A stretch of DNA of 64,000 nucleotides from Streptomyces niphimycinicus (GCF_018883605.1 NZ_JAHLEM010000036.1:1-64000), one strand, 5' to 3'. Positions 12,201 to 21,191 are shown, numbered from the stretch's first letter. Program-made: numbers and translations. Notes: generated from the letters alone by a model not told the origin.

Positions 12201-15200
12201 GACGCTGGCGGAGGCCGTCGCCACCCTGTACACCAACGGCGTCGGCGTGGACTGGGACGCGGTGTATGCCGGGCGCGGCGCCCGCCGGGTCGGCCTGCCG
12301 ACCTACGCCTTCCAGCACAAGCGGTACTGGCTCGAGGCGGGCGGCGCCGTGACCGGCGATGCCCGCAGCGTCGGACTCGGCCGGGTGGACCACCCGTTGC
12401 TCGGCGGCCTCACCGAACTGGCCGACGGCGAGCGCACCGTGCTGACGGGGCGCCTCTCCCTCCAGACGCACCCGTGGCTCGCCGACCACGCCGTGGCCGG
12501 CGGAGTGCTCTTCCCCGGCACCGGATTCGTGGAACTGGGCCTGCTCGCGGGCACCGAGACCGGGGCGGGGCGGCTCGGCGAACTCACCCTCGAGACGCCG
12601 CTGCTCCTGCCGGAGCAGGGTGGCGTCCGGATCCAGCTCGTGGTCGGCCCCACGGACGAGTCCGGAGTGCGGCCGCTCGGCGTGTACTCGCGCTCCGACA
12701 GCGACGAGCCGGGCGAGGAGTGGGTGCGCCACGCCCAGGGTGTCCTCGAGGCGGACAGCGGCGCCGCGGTCACCGACAGCCTGCTCCAGTGGCCCGTCCC
12801 GGGCGCCGAGCAGGTGCCGATGGAGGGCTTCTACGAGGGCCTGGCCCAGGTCGGTTACGGATACGGGCCGGTCTTCCAGGGCCTGGAGTCGGTCTGGCGG
12901 CTGGACGGCGATGTCTTCGCCGAGGTGGCGCTGCCGGACTCGGCGGCCCAGGAGGCCGGACGATTCGGCCTGCACCCCGCCCTGCTCGACGCCGCCCTGC
13001 ACGCCATGGAGATGGGCGACTTCGGCGGCGAGAGCGGGCGCGTGACGCTGCCGTTCTCCTTCACCGGGGTGACCCTGCACGCGGTGGGCGCCGGACGGGT
13101 GCGGGTGCGGCTGCGCCCGCAGGGCAAGGACACGGTCGCACTGCTGGTGACCGACGCCACGGGTGAGCCCGTGGCCTCGGTGGAGTCGCTGGTGGTGCGC
13201 GAGGTGGCGCCCGAGCGGTTCGCCTCTGGTCCGCGCTCCACCGGCGGCGACGGAACGCTGTTCCGGGCCAACTGGGATGTCTTCCCCGCCGCGCGGGGCG
13301 CCGGCCTGAGCGTGGACGGTGTGTCCGCGGCGGTCATCGGTGCCGATCGGGCGCGGGCGGGCGAGCTGCTCGCCGCCGCCGGCGTCGAGTACGCCGAGTA
13401 CGAAGGGACGGACGCGCTCGTCGCCGCCATCGACGAGGGCGCCGCGCTGCCGGACGTGGTCTGGGCCTGGTGCGGCGCCACGCCCGCCGGGCCGGAGGCC
13501 GGGGACCTCGCCGAGGCCGCGCGGAAGTCGACCCACCGGGCGCTGGCCCTGGTGCAGTCCTGGCTGGCGGAGGACCGGTTCGAGGGCTCCCGGCTGGTGG
13601 TGGTGACCAGCGACGCGGTCGCGACCGGTGCGGGCGAGGGCCTCGCCGGACTGTCCAATGCCGCCGTGTGGGGACTGGTGCGCTCGGCGGCCACCGAGAA
13701 CCCGGGCCGGCTCGTGCTGGTGGACGTCGACCGCCACGCCGAGTCGGCCACCGCTGCCGCCGGCTTGGTGACGGCCGCCATCGCGGCGGGCGAGCGCGAG
13801 GTGGCCGTTCGCGTGGGCCAGGGGCTGATTCCCCGGCTCGCCCGGAACGCCGCCGGGCGGGTGCTCGAGGCCCCCGCCGGCACCTCCGCGTGGAAGCTGG
13901 GCACCAGCGGCGGAGGCACGCTGGACAACCTCTCGCTCCAGCCCGACCCGTCGGCCGAGGCGCCGCTGGCCCCCGGGTACGTCCGGATCGCGGTGCGCGC
14001 CGCCGGTCTGAACTTCCGGGACGCGCTGATCGCCATCGGCATGTACCCCGACGACCACGCCACCATGGGTGGCGAGGGCGCCGGTGTGGTCCTGGAGGTC
14101 GGCCCGGGAGTCACCGACCTGGCACCCGGTGACCGGGTCATGGGCATGATCAACGCATCGTTCGGGCCCATCGCGATCGCCGACCGGCGGCAGATCGTCC
14201 CCATGCCGCGCGGCTGGACGTTCGCGCAGGGCGCGTCGGTGCCGGTGGTCTTCCTGACCGCCTACATCGGCCTGGTGGAACTCGGCAAGCTTCAGCCGGG
14301 CGAGTCCATCCTCGTGCACACCGCCACCGGCGGGGTGGGCATGGCGGCCACGCAACTCGCGCGCCACCTCGGCGCCGAGGTGTACGCCACGGCCAGCCCC
14401 GGCAAGTGGGACACCCTGCGGGCGATGGGATTCGACGAGAAGCACATCGCCTCGTCGCGCGACCTGGAGTTCGAGCGGCGCTTCATGGAGGCGACCGGCG
14501 GCCGGGGCATGGACATGGTCCTGGACTCGCTCGCCCGCGAGTTCGTCGACGCCTCCCTGCGGCTGATGCCCAGGGGCGGGCGCTTCCTGGAGATGGGCAA
14601 GATCGACGTGCGCGACCCCGAGGTCGTCGCCGCCGAGCACCCCGGGGTGAAGTACGAGGCGTACGACCTGGTCGTCGCCGACTACGACTGGGTCCAGCGG
14701 ATGCTGGTCGAGCTGGTCGCCCTCTTCGACAGCGGTGCGCTGCTCCCCCTCCCGCTGACGGCGTGGGACGTGCGCCGGGCCCCGGACGCGATCCGGCACA
14801 TCAGCCAGGCCCGCCACATCGGCAAGAACGTGTTCACCATGTCCCACGGCCTCGACCCCGAGGGTTCGGTGCTGGTGACCGGTGGCACCGGCGGCCTGGG
14901 CAGCGAAGTGGCGCGCCATCTGGTGGCCGAGCACGGGGTGCGCAACCTGGTGCTGGTCTCCCGGCGCGGGCCGGACGCGGCGGGCGCCGCCGAGCTCAAG
15001 GCCGAACTGGCCGAGGCGGGCGCGTCGGTGACGCTGGCGGCCTGCGACGTGGCCGACCGCGCCTCGCTGGAGCGGGTGCTGTCCGCGGTGCCCGCCGAGC
15101 ACCCGCTGACCGCGGTCGTGCACGCGGCGGGCGTACTCGACGACGGTGTCATCGACACCCTGTCGCCGAAGCGCATCGACGCGGTCTTCGAGCCCAAGGT

Positions 15201-16164
15201 CGACGCGGCGTGGAATCTGCATGAGCTGACCCGCCATCTGGACCTGGCTCAGTTCGTGATGTTCTCGTCCGTCGCCGGTGTGTTCGGCAGCCCGGGACAG
15301 GGCAACTACGCCGCGGCCAACGCGTTCCTGGACGCGCTCGCCGCACACCGGCGCACCCTCGGCCTGCCCGCCGTATCGCTGGCCTGGGGTCCGTGGGAGC
15401 AGGGCGGCGGCATGACCGGCACGCTCAGCCAGGCGGACATGGTGCGCATGGCGCGCGAGGGCATGGCGGCCCTGTCCATGGCGGGCGGTCTGCGCCTGCT
15501 GGACGCCGGCCGGACGGGCGAGGACGCCCTGCTGGTGCCGATGCGGCTGGAGACCGCGGCGCTCAGCGGCCAGGCCGACATCCCCACCCTGCTGCGCGGT
15601 GTGGTCCGGGTGCGGAGCAAGGCGGCGGCCGACGGCAAGGCCGCCGCTCCCGAATCGGCCAAGGTGAAGCTGGCCGGTCTCTCCGGGGCCGAACTCGACC
15701 GTGCGCTGCTGGACCTGGTGCGCGGCAGTGCGGCGATGGTGCTGGGGCACAGCGGAGCCCAGTCCATCGAGCCCGACCGCTCGTTCCAGAACCTCGGGTT
15801 CGACTCACTGGCGGGCGTGGAGTTCCGTAACCGGCTGAACTCGGCCACCGGACTCCGCCTCCCCTCCACGCTGATCTTCGACAACCCCACGCCCGCGGCG
15901 CTCGCCGAGTACCTGCGCAGCCGGGTGGCGACGGACGGCCCGGCCGAACCGGACGTCGATCCGGAAGAGGCCAGGATCCGTGCCGTTCTGGCGTCGATTC
16001 CGCTGGAGCGGCTGCGCCGCGCCGGTCTGCTGGACACGCTCACGGAGCTGGCGAGCGGCAAGGACCAGGCGGAGAAGGACACCGAGGAGAAGGAGACGGA
16101 CTCCATCGACGCGATGGACGACGACGACCTGATCGACATGATGCTCGGAGATCTCGACTCCTGA
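9247..16164 (+). CDS. Type I PKS, loading ACP plus fully reducing module: ACP-KS-AT-DH-ER-KR-ACP
   Basis: The 2305-residue protein has a GTG start preceded by AGGAG five bases upstream; an ATG nine bases later is worse placed. It begins with an ACP (Ser81 in GLDSL) and has no docking helix, which suggests a starter unit is loaded directly on it. The KS follows with Cys312 and His447. The AT has Ser773 in GHSVG and HAFH (873-876), predicting malonyl-CoA. The DH has His1081 and Asp1248. The ER has the NADPH motif [10 protein letters not shown] (from 1691). The KR has TGGTGGLG (from 1878), LDD (1964-1966) and Tyr2021, B-type. The second ACP has Ser2187 in GFDSL. The product after this module should be the starter extended by a saturated two-carbon unit. 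The acidic C-terminal tail, with an IDAMDDDD stretch, is a docking domain, so the chain moves on to a PKS not in this window. Confidence 0.95.
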   Translation: MSSMLRGSSDSGESGIQAGPDCGESPGELPSLAPDFRELPDLEQRRVLFDLVHAHVAAALRSESPRTLDAESSFLDLGLDSLAAVNLHRGLVAATGLTLDVSLAYDYPTPSELVDHLHRKIFPVAGDDTAPARAVVGSDDPIAIVGMSCRFPGGVNSPEDLWKVVSEGVDAITPFPTDRGWDLEALYSPDPDQPGTSYATEGGFIHDAPEFDAEFFGISPREALAMDPQQRLLLETSWEVFERAGIDVTKLRGSRTAVFTGAEHHDYGPHLQSTKSGLEGYALTGIAGSVASGRIAYTFGFEGPAWTVDTACSSSLVSLHQAAHSLRQGECDLALATGVATMPTPGDFILFSRQRGLSSNGRCKAFGAEADGTSWAEGVGVLLVERLSDARRNGHEVLAIVRGTAVNQDGASNGLTAPNGRSQQRVIRQALANAELTADQIDVIEAHGTGTSLGDPIEAQALMATYGESRPEGQPVWLGSLKSNIGHTQAAAGAGAVIKMVMAMRHGIMPKTLHVEVPTPHVDWSSGGVALLAEQRAWPKDGQPRRAGISSFGMSGTNAHAIIEQAPPQEPVSASDDADIEETASQPISWLVSARSEEALRAQAARLREHVVRDRDANPVDVGWSSAVTRAALEQRAVVVASDRDGLLRGLAALAEDTDAPGLVLGRSTAQRVAFLFTGQGAQRMGMGRELYETYPLFADVFDEACDYLEVRLGTSVLDVVFGPEDAADAASASGDELNQTMFTQAGLFAFEVALFRLLESWGVRPDFLMGHSVGEIAAAHVAGVLSLEDACALVAARGRLMQELPEGGAMVAVQASEQEVLESLKGREEQVSLAALNGPTSVVLSGDEDAVLELAGQWEAQGRKTKRLRVSHAFHSPRMDAMLEEFRQIADCLLYSAPAIPVISNVTGDVAGAELATAEYWVRHVREAVRFDDGMRSLAAQGVTTCVELGPDAVLTAMGQDCLDAIDADAAFVPLARSGRAEAQTLAEAVATLYTNGVGVDWDAVYAGRGARRVGLPTYAFQHKRYWLEAGGAVTGDARSVGLGRVDHPLLGGLTELADGERTVLTGRLSLQTHPWLADHAVAGGVLFPGTGFVELGLLAGTETGAGRLGELTLETPLLLPEQGGVRIQLVVGPTDESGVRPLGVYSRSDSDEPGEEWVRHAQGVLEADSGAAVTDSLLQWPVPGAEQVPMEGFYEGLAQVGYGYGPVFQGLESVWRLDGDVFAEVALPDSAAQEAGRFGLHPALLDAALHAMEMGDFGGESGRVTLPFSFTGVTLHAVGAGRVRVRLRPQGKDTVALLVTDATGEPVASVESLVVREVAPERFASGPRSTGGDGTLFRANWDVFPAARGAGLSVDGVSAAVIGADRARAGELLAAAGVEYAEYEGTDALVAAIDEGAALPDVVWAWCGATPAGPEAGDLAEAARKSTHRALALVQSWLAEDRFEGSRLVVVTSDAVATGAGEGLAGLSNAAVWGLVRSAATENPGRLVLVDVDRHAESATAAAGLVTAAIAAGEREVAVRVGQGLIPRLARNAAGRVLEAPAGTSAWKLGTSGGGTLDNLSLQPDPSAEAPLAPGYVRIAVRAAGLNFRDALIAIGMYPDDHATMGGEGAGVVLEVGPGVTDLAPGDRVMGMINASFGPIAIADRRQIVPMPRGWTFAQGASVPVVFLTAYIGLVELGKLQPGESILVHTATGGVGMAATQLARHLGAEVYATASPGKWDTLRAMGFDEKHIASSRDLEFERRFMEATGGRGMDMVLDSLAREFVDASLRLMPRGGRFLEMGKIDVRDPEVVAAEHPGVKYEAYDLVVADYDWVQRMLVELVALFDSGALLPLPLTAWDVRRAPDAIRHISQARHIGKNVFTMSHGLDPEGSVLVTGGTGGLGSEVARHLVAEHGVRNLVLVSRRGPDAAGAAELKAELAEAGASVTLAACDVADRASLERVLSAVPAEHPLTAVVHAAGVLDDGVIDTLSPKRIDAVFEPKVDAAWNLHELTRHLDLAQFVMFSSVAGVFGSPGQGNYAAANAFLDALAAHRRTLGLPAVSLAWGPWEQGGGMTGTLSQADMVRMAREGMAALSMAGGLRLLDAGRTGEDALLVPMRLETAALSGQADIPTLLRGVVRVRSKAAADGKAAAPESAKVKLAGLSGAELDRALLDLVRGSAAMVLGHSGAQSIEPDRSFQNLGFDSLAGVEFRNRLNSATGLRLPSTLIFDNPTPAALAEYLRSRVATDGPAEPDVDPEEARIRAVLASIPLERLRRAGLLDTLTELASGKDQAEKDTEEKETDSIDAMDDDDLIDMMLGDLDS

Positions 16165-16168
16165 TGAA

Positions 16169-16206
16169 GTCCGAGTCCCCCCGGAGACCTCCGGGGGGAC
16201 TCGGAC
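16169..16206 (+). terminator. Strong hairpin after the loading PKS
   Basis: A perfect 16-bp stem (GTCCGAGTCCCCCCGG and complement) with a 6-base loop begins just after the PKS stop codon. It separates the PKS from the ligase/acyltransferase pair, so that pair may use its own promoter or depend on read-through. Confidence 0.8.
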
Positions 16207-16285
16207 TCATCGGCAACGTCCGCCCTCGCCACGGGTGTTCCTCACCCCAAGAGCTTCAAGAAGAAGAAAGGCACAGTGAAACCCG

Positions 16286-17722
16286 ATGACCGCAAAGCTC
16301 TTTACGACGGAAGCGGTGTACACGCTTCCCGAGTTCGAGCAGCGGGCCCTGGGCATCGCCGACGCGCTCCGCGAGCGTGGCGTCAGCGATGGCACCCGGG
16401 TCATGCTGAAGGCGGGCAACTCCGCCGGTTATGTGGCGGCCCTCCTCGCCCTGATGCACGTCGGCGCGTCGATCGTCATGGTCGACCACCAGGAGCGGGC
16501 GGAGGCGACACAGCGCATCTGTGACCGGGCCGGCGTCAAGATATGCGTGGTCGACGACGACACCCCGATGCCCGAGAGCGGCCCGGCCCGGGTCACCGTC
16601 TACGAACTGCTCGTGGCGGGCATGGAGCAGTCCCCCGCCGAGCGGCGGCTGTCCCTGGACACCTGGTGCGAGCTGCCCGACGGCATGATCATGTGGTCCT
16701 CCGGGTCCACCGGGGAGCCCAAGGGCGTCGTCAAGACCGGGGCGAAGTTCCTGAAGAACCTGGAGCGCAACGCCGAGCAGGTGGGCCACCGCTCCGACGA
16801 CGTCCTGCTGCCGCTGCTGCCCTTCTCCCACCAGTACGGGCTGTCCATGGTGCTCATCGCCTGGCTGGTCAAGTGCTCGCTGGTCATCGCGCCCTACCGG
16901 CGTCTGGACCGGGCGATGACCATGGCGGGCACCTGCGGGGCGACGGTGGTCGACGCCACCCCGGCCAGCTACCGCAGCATGCTCAACATGATGGGCCGTA
17001 AGCCCGCCCTGGCGGATGAGCTGTCCGGTGTCCGGATGTTCTGTAGCGGGGCCGCCCCGCTGGACCCCGGCCTGGTCGGCGACTACGTCAAGAAGTTCGG
17101 GCTGCCCCTGCTGGACAGCTACGGCAGCACCGAGGCCGGAAACGTGGCCTTCGCGACCGAGGACAACGTCGTCGCCTGCGGGCGGGCCGTCCAGGGCCTG
17201 AAGCTGCGGATCGTGGACGACGAGGGCACCGCCCTCCCCTCGGGCGAGGTCGGGGAGATCCAGGTCCACTCGCCCGACCTGATGGAGGGCTACCTCGCGG
17301 TCGACGGCACGGTGGCCCCCGTCGACCCGGACAAGACCGACTGGTACCCCACCGGCGACTTCGGCTATCTCGACGGCGGGGACAACCTCTTCGTCCTCGG
17401 CCGGAAGTCCGCGGTGCACCGCAACGGTCACACGCTCTACCCCGAGATCATCGAGCACAAGCTGGCCGCGGGCGGCTGCCTGGTCAAGGTCGTGCCCGTC
17501 CCCGACGAGCAGCGCGGCTGCCAGTTGGTGTTCTTCGTGGAGGACGAGCAGCAGCGGGAGTCGCGGTTCTGGCGGGAGCCGATCGGCGACCTGCTGCCCG
17601 CCTTCGAGCACCCCAACCGCATTCATGTCCTGGAGCGATTCCCCCTGAACCGCAACGGCAAGCCCGACAAGCGACAACTCGAGCAGCTCGCTCTCGACCT
17701 GGCACCCGGAGCGAAGGCATGA
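16286..17722 (+). CDS. AMP-forming acyl ligase (adenylation enzyme), probable starter-unit activator
   Basis: The 478-residue protein is an ANL-superfamily adenylating enzyme. It would activate a carboxylic acid with ATP as the acyl-adenylate and then pass it to CoA or a carrier protein. Visible core motifs are SSGSTGEPKG (138-147), SYGSTEAG (278-285), YPTGD (354-358) and the C-terminal catalytic lysine in NGKPDK (Lys459). It is shorter than a typical acyl-CoA synthetase, mainly at the N-terminus. It lies between a PKS with an N-terminal ACP and a coupled free acyltransferase, which strongly suggests it supplies the polyketide starter. The substrate cannot be read from the sequence by eye. 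Amino- or guanidino-acyl starters are activated by similar free ligases in other Streptomyces macrolide clusters, but that is only an analogy. Confidence 0.88.
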   Translation: MTAKLFTTEAVYTLPEFEQRALGIADALRERGVSDGTRVMLKAGNSAGYVAALLALMHVGASIVMVDHQERAEATQRICDRAGVKICVVDDDTPMPESGPARVTVYELLVAGMEQSPAERRLSLDTWCELPDGMIMWSSGSTGEPKGVVKTGAKFLKNLERNAEQVGHRSDDVLLPLLPFSHQYGLSMVLIAWLVKCSLVIAPYRRLDRAMTMAGTCGATVVDATPASYRSMLNMMGRKPALADELSGVRMFCSGAAPLDPGLVGDYVKKFGLPLLDSYGSTEAGNVAFATEDNVVACGRAVQGLKLRIVDDEGTALPSGEVGEIQVHSPDLMEGYLAVDGTVAPVDPDKTDWYPTGDFGYLDGGDNLFVLGRKSAVHRNGHTLYPEIIEHKLAAGGCLVKVVPVPDEQRGCQLVFFVEDEQQRESRFWREPIGDLLPAFEHPNRIHVLERFPLNRNGKPDKRQLEQLALDLAPGAKA

Positions 17723-18735
17723 CAGAGCCACAGACCCCCGAGCCCCAGACCCCCGAGTCCCGGGCGGAGTCACAGCCGGGCCGCACGGCGTTCGTCTTCC
17801 CCGGGATGGGCCCCTTCCGCTTCACCGACGTGGGCGAGTTCCTGCTGACCAACCCCCATGCCCGGCGCCGGCTCGCGATCGCCGACGAGGTGGTGGGCTA
17901 CTCCGTCTTCGACCGCTACCGCCAGTCGGACGGCGATGAGGAGGGGCAGTACGCCGCCCACACCCAGATCGCCTTCCTGACCGTCTGCCTCTCCCTCGCC
18001 GACTGGGCGGAGGAGACGCTGGGAGAGAAGCCCGAGCTGTGCGCGGGCCCGAGCTTCGGCCAGCGGGCCGCGGTGACCTACGCGGGGTCCCTGCCGTTCG
18101 AGGAGACCGTACGGCTCACCGCCGAGCTGGCCCGCTGCGAGGAGGAGTACTTCGCGCGGGAGCACCGTGAGGCGGTCACGCACTGCGTGATCCACACCCC
18201 CGAGGAGAGCCTGCACAAGGCGCTGGGCGAACTGGACGACGAGGGGGAGTGGCACGACGTCTCCGGCTATATCGACCGGGGCTTCTACCTCGTGTCCCTG
18301 CGCGAGCCCGTGCTCGACCGGTTCAAGAAGCGGATCGGCGACCTCGGCGGCTACAACATGTACACCATGTGGCCGCCGGTGCACGCCCCCTCGTTCGGCG
18401 ATCTGCGCCGCAAGGCGGAGGAGGAGGTCTTCGGCGGCTTCGAGCTGGCCGACCCCAAGCTTCCGGTCGTCTCCGACCAGAACGGCGCGCTGCTGACCGA
18501 CGCGGAGGGGGTGCGCACCATGCTGCTCGACACCTTCAACTGCCCGATCCGCTGGCCGGACATGGTGGAGACGATGCGGGGCAGCGGCATCACCAAGATC
18601 TGCATCTCGGGCCCGGACAATCTCTTCGGCCGGGTGAACAGCACCGGGGAGAACTTCCAGGTCCTGGCCATCGACGCCCGCAAGGCGATGCGCCCGCGCG
18701 TCCGTCAGAGGAGCGCTCGCCGGGCGCGGCGGTGA
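17719..18735 (+). CDS. Discrete acyltransferase (malonyltransferase fold) with GPSFG nucleophile motif
   Basis: The start overlaps the ligase stop codon in ATGA, so the two are translationally coupled. The 338-residue protein has the FabD-type layout: an FVFPGMG motif near residue 31, a nucleophile Ser112 in GPSFG, and a likely catalytic His222 in PPVHAPSF. Most ATs have GHSxG, so the histidine before the serine is replaced by proline. There is no fused ACP. It probably moves the ligase-activated starter onto the N-terminal ACP of the preceding PKS. A role as a trans extender AT is less likely because the PKS modules seen here have their own intact ATs. The arginine-rich C-terminus (RPRVRQRSARRARR) is unremarkable. 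Confidence 0.85.
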   Translation: MTEPQTPEPQTPESRAESQPGRTAFVFPGMGPFRFTDVGEFLLTNPHARRRLAIADEVVGYSVFDRYRQSDGDEEGQYAAHTQIAFLTVCLSLADWAEETLGEKPELCAGPSFGQRAAVTYAGSLPFEETVRLTAELARCEEEYFAREHREAVTHCVIHTPEESLHKALGELDDEGEWHDVSGYIDRGFYLVSLREPVLDRFKKRIGDLGGYNMYTMWPPVHAPSFGDLRRKAEEEVFGGFELADPKLPVVSDQNGALLTDAEGVRTMLLDTFNCPIRWPDMVETMRGSGITKICISGPDNLFGRVNSTGENFQVLAIDARKAMRPRVRQRSARRARR

Positions 18736-18792
18736 CGGCCGCTCCGCCCCCGGCCACAGTCGGCCCCGGATCGGCGTCCGCCGTCTGATGGA

Positions 18793-18814
18793 GGCGCTGC
18801 CCTCGGGCAGCGCC
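18793..18814 (+). terminator. Hairpin after the acyltransferase gene
   Basis: A perfect 10-bp stem (GGCGCTGCCC and complement) with a 2-base loop lies 58 bases after the acyltransferase stop. It probably marks the right-hand end of the PKS transcription unit. Confidence 0.6.
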
Positions 18815-18856
18815 CAGCCGGTCGGACGCCGTCCGTCGTGCCACGCTCCCTTCAAA

Positions 18857-18891
18857 TTGACTGATCGATCTCGAAAGGCTAGTGTGCCGGT
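18857..18891 (+). promoter_or_regulatory. Promoter and operator of the TetR gene; probable leaderless start
   Basis: TTGACT (18857-18862), a 17-base spacer and TAGTGT (18880-18885) make a good housekeeping-type promoter. The -10 ends six bases before the ATG at 18892, so transcription probably starts at the start codon. GACTGATCGATC (18859-18870) overlaps the -35. A related element, GACTAATCAGTC, precedes the next gene, so this is the likely autoregulatory site. Confidence 0.6.
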
Positions 18892-19500
18892 ATGGCACGG
18901 AGGAAGGAATTCGACCCCGAGGTCGCGCTGGACGCCGCGATGCGGCTGTTCTGGCGCAATGGCTATGAGGGGACGTCCACCAGCGATCTGGTGGAGGGTC
19001 TGGGGATCGCGCGGGCGAGTCTGTACGGGACCTTCGGGTCCAAGCGCGGACTGTATCTGGCCGCGCTCGACCGCTTTCTCTCCGGTGCCGCCGCGCCGAG
19101 CCCGGCCGACATCCTGGCGTCGCGTGCGTCCGCCCTGGACGCTGTCCGGGATCTGCTGGAGACCAGCGCGGCGGCCCCGAAACCGGGTACGCCCCAGGGT
19201 TGCTTCGCGGTCAACGCCACGGTGGAGCACGGGGATTCCGACCCCGAGATCTCGCGGCGCCTGGAGGGCAACCGAAGCCGCCTCGAGACCGCGCTCTTCG
19301 GTGCGCTGCTGAGGGCCCGAGCGCAGGGCGAACTGGCGCCCGGCGTCGATCCGAGTTCGGCGGCGACCATGCTGGCCTCGCTCAACAGCGGCCTGAAGGT
19401 GCTGTCGTGCGCGGGCGAGGGCCAGCGCGACCGCATCACCACCACGGTCGACACCGTCATGGCGATGCTGACCTCCCCGGAGGCCGCCGTCACCGGCTGA
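18892..19500 (+). CDS. TetR/AcrR-family regulator
   Basis: The 202-residue protein has an N-terminal helix-turn-helix at about residues 28-50 (TSTSDLVEGLGIARASLYGT) followed by a helical ligand-binding domain. It starts at an ATG that appears to be the first transcribed base. It is followed by a hairpin terminator and then by a truncated hydrolase gene that carries the same GACTrATC element in its promoter. Local control of itself and that gene is the simplest reading. No link to the PKS cluster is visible beyond proximity. Confidence 0.9.
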   Translation: MARRKEFDPEVALDAAMRLFWRNGYEGTSTSDLVEGLGIARASLYGTFGSKRGLYLAALDRFLSGAAAPSPADILASRASALDAVRDLLETSAAAPKPGTPQGCFAVNATVEHGDSDPEISRRLEGNRSRLETALFGALLRARAQGELAPGVDPSSAATMLASLNSGLKVLSCAGEGQRDRITTTVDTVMAMLTSPEAAVTG

Positions 19501-19525
19501 CGGCGGCGATCCGCGACCGCGCCGA

Positions 19526-19560
19526 CGCGGGAAGACACCCACATCCCTGGGTGTCCCGCG
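19526..19560 (+). terminator. Hairpin after the TetR gene
   Basis: A two-part stem is formed by GACACCCA with TGGGTGTC and, outside a small bulge, CGCGG with CCGCG, followed by TTT. It lies 25 bases after the TetR stop codon. Confidence 0.7.
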
Positions 19561-19575
19561 TTTGCCTTAATTCAA

Positions 19576-19587
19576 GACTAATCAGTC
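19576..19587 (+). promoter_or_regulatory. Probable TetR operator before the hydrolase remnant
   Basis: GACTAATCAGTC is a palindrome at its ends (GACT/AGTC) and matches the GACTGATCGATC element in the promoter of the adjacent TetR gene. It lies 17 bases before the ATG at 19605. Confidence 0.5.
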
Positions 19588-19604
19588 CCGAATCATACAC
19601 CGCG

Positions 19605-20189
19605 ATGGGGGAGGACTGGGGAGCGGTGGTCGCCTATCAGCTCGCCGCCCGCCACCGTGATCACGTCGCGGCCCTGGTGTTCGCCGAGGCGCTGCTGCCC
19701 GGCTTCGGCTTCGAGGACCACACCGCCCTGACCCGCGAGAATGTCTCGGGCGGGATGTTCCTGTGGCATCTGGGCTTCTATTTCCAGCCGGACGTACCCG
19801 AGATGCTGATCAGCGGGCATGAGTGCGAACTCATCACCTACATGCTGAAGGACGAGCGCAGCTACCCCGACACCGCCACCGCCGACGCGATCGAGGAGTA
19901 TGTGCGCTGCTACTCCATGCCCGGCGGCATCCGCTCGATGCTGGCGATCTACCGGGCGATGCTCGTCGACGCCGAACAGAACCGGCAGGCGGCGCGCACG
20001 ATGCTGGACATTCCGGTGCTGGCGCTCGGCGGCGACGCGTTCATCGGCGACCGGAACGAGGCCCAGATGCGGCTGCTCGCCCACGATGTCACCGGTCATG
20101 TCTTCCGGGCCGGACACGACCTCGCCGAGGAGGTGCCGGACGAGGTGGCCGATGTCCTGCTGCCGTTCCTGGCCGACCGGCTCACCTGA
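19605..20189 (+). pseudogene. Alpha/beta-hydrolase (epoxide hydrolase-like), 5'-truncated
   Basis: The 194-residue reading frame begins exactly at the nucleophile elbow of an epoxide-hydrolase-type alpha/beta hydrolase: residues 2-6 read GEDWG, where intact relatives have GHDWG. It continues to a proper C-terminus with the catalytic histidine in FRAGHDLAEE. The first 90-100 residues of the fold, including the HGxP oxyanion strand, are missing. The frame stays open upstream, but the residues it encodes there show no hydrolase motif and overlap the TetR gene. A promoter-like region with the TetR operator sits directly before the ATG. The protein is unlikely to fold as an active hydrolase, so the gene is probably a remnant. 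Confidence 0.7.
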
Positions 20190-20230
20190 TCCGAAGGCCG
20201 CGGACGGGCCGGGGCCGGTCCTCCACCTCT

Positions 20231-20270
20231 GCGCTCTCTTGTGGTGACTCGGGGCCTGTAGGAGAGTGGC
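20231..20270 (+). promoter_or_regulatory. 40-bp element before the HxlR gene, shared with the RidA-like gene
   Basis: The element begins GCGCTCTCT and ends GAGAGTGGC, three bases before the HxlR ATG. It matches the element at 21192-21231 in 31 of 40 positions. The outer arms CTCTCTT/AGGAGAG form an imperfect dyad. It is a likely binding site for the HxlR protein and includes its ribosome-binding region (AGGAGAG). Confidence 0.6.
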
Positions 20271-20273
20271 CCC

Positions 20274-20654
20274 ATGGGCACCAAGCAGTACACCGGCTCG
20301 CCCGAGGACGCCGATCTGATGCGCGCGGACTCCTTGGCGCGGGAGATCTTCGCGGATGTCGCCAACAAGTGGGCATTCCTGATCATCGAGTTCCTCGGGG
20401 AACGCACCCTGCGCTTCAGTGAGTTGCGGAACGAGGTCGAGGGCATCAGCCACAAGATGCTCACCCAGAACCTGCGCATGCTGGAGCGCAACGGCCTGGT
20501 CGAACGGAAGGTCCACCCCACCGTGCCGCCCCGGGTCGAGTACACCCTCACCGAGGCGGGCCGGGCCCTGCGCGCGACGGTCGACGGCATGTGCGGCTGG
20601 ACCCACACCTACCTCGGCCATATCGAGGACTCCCGCCGCCGCTTCGACGGCTGA
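20274..20654 (+). CDS. HxlR-family winged-helix regulator
   Basis: The 126-residue protein is a single HxlR-type winged helix. The recognition region is near residues 45-75 (LRFSELRNEVEGISHKMLTQ), followed by the wing with VPPRVEYTLTEAGRAL. It converges on the RidA-like gene with a 17-bp-stem terminator between them. The two genes carry near-identical 40-bp elements in front of them, so this protein probably controls both. HxlR proteins often sense electrophiles, quinones or thiol stress; two cysteine-poor ends and a single Cys in GMCGWTH are all that can be seen here. Confidence 0.92.
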   Translation: MGTKQYTGSPEDADLMRADSLAREIFADVANKWAFLIIEFLGERTLRFSELRNEVEGISHKMLTQNLRMLERNGLVERKVHPTVPPRVEYTLTEAGRALRATVDGMCGWTHTYLGHIEDSRRRFDG

Positions 20655-20680
20655 TCAGCCTGATCGGGGGCTCACTCGGA

Positions 20681-20718
20681 CCGTGCGGTGGCCCCGCCTC
20701 TGCGGGGCCACCGCACGG
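20681..20718. terminator. Bidirectional hairpin between HxlR and RidA-like genes
   Basis: A perfect 17-bp stem (CCGTGCGGTGGCCCCGC and complement) with a 4-base loop lies between the convergent genes. Confidence 0.85.
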
Positions 20719-20723
20719 CCACG

Positions 20724-21131
20724 TCAGTCGAGGACCGCGGTGGCCTCGATCTCGACCAGATGCTCGGGGATGTCCAGCGCCGCGACCCCCAGCAGCGTCC
20801 CCGGCGGGACCGGAGTGACCCCCAGCTTCGCGGCGGCCCGGGCCGCCCCCTCCAGGAACAGGGGCATCTTGTCGGGCGTCCAGTCGACGACGTAGACGGT
20901 CAGCTTCGCCACATCGTCGAAGGAGCCGCCGACCTCGGCCAGGGCGGTGCCGATGTTGAGGTAGCACCGCTCGACCTGAGCGGCGAGGTCACCTTCGCCG
21001 ACCGTGGCCCCATTGGCATCCCAGGCGACCTGCCCGGCGATATGCACCAGCCGCGACCCGGTCGCGATCGACACCTGCCGGTACACCTCGATCTTCGGCA
21101 ATCCGCTGGGGTTTACCAGGGTGATGGCCAT
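20724..21131 (-). CDS. RidA/YjgF-family protein lacking the catalytic arginine
   Basis: The 135-residue protein has the YjgF/YER057c fold (trimeric in known members). RidA proper hydrolyses reactive enamines/imines made by PLP enzymes and needs an arginine in a PxR(S/T) motif. Here the aligned segment is PPGTLLGVAAL and the arginine position is Gly111, so classical imine deaminase activity is doubtful. It probably belongs to one of the Rid subfamilies without that residue. The ATG chosen has AGGGA just upstream; a longer start 54 bases back adds a non-conserved stretch. A 40-bp dyad element shared with the HxlR gene lies upstream. Confidence 0.88.
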   Translation of the reverse strand: MAITLVNPSGLPKIEVYRQVSIATGSRLVHIAGQVAWDANGATVGEGDLAAQVERCYLNIGTALAEVGGSFDDVAKLTVYVVDWTPDKMPLFLEGAARAAAKLGVTPVPPGTLLGVAALDIPEHLVEIEATAVLD

Positions 21132-21191
21132 GCTTCCCTGCCTTCTCGTCATGGGAGCCCATGGGCTCGCTTCAGCGGAGCCCACGGGGGT

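Noticed and set aside
9436-15750. A 2104-codon open frame on the minus strand opposite the loading PKS, and similar long antisense frames elsewhere
   Set aside because: Long open frames opposite high-GC Streptomyces genes are common because the third codon position is nearly always G or C. The translation is a low-complexity His/Arg/Gly mix without domains, and the plus strand encodes a clear PKS.
19200-19604. Upstream extension of the truncated hydrolase frame
   Set aside because: The frame is open, but it overlaps the TetR gene out of frame and shows no hydrolase N-terminal motifs such as HGxP.
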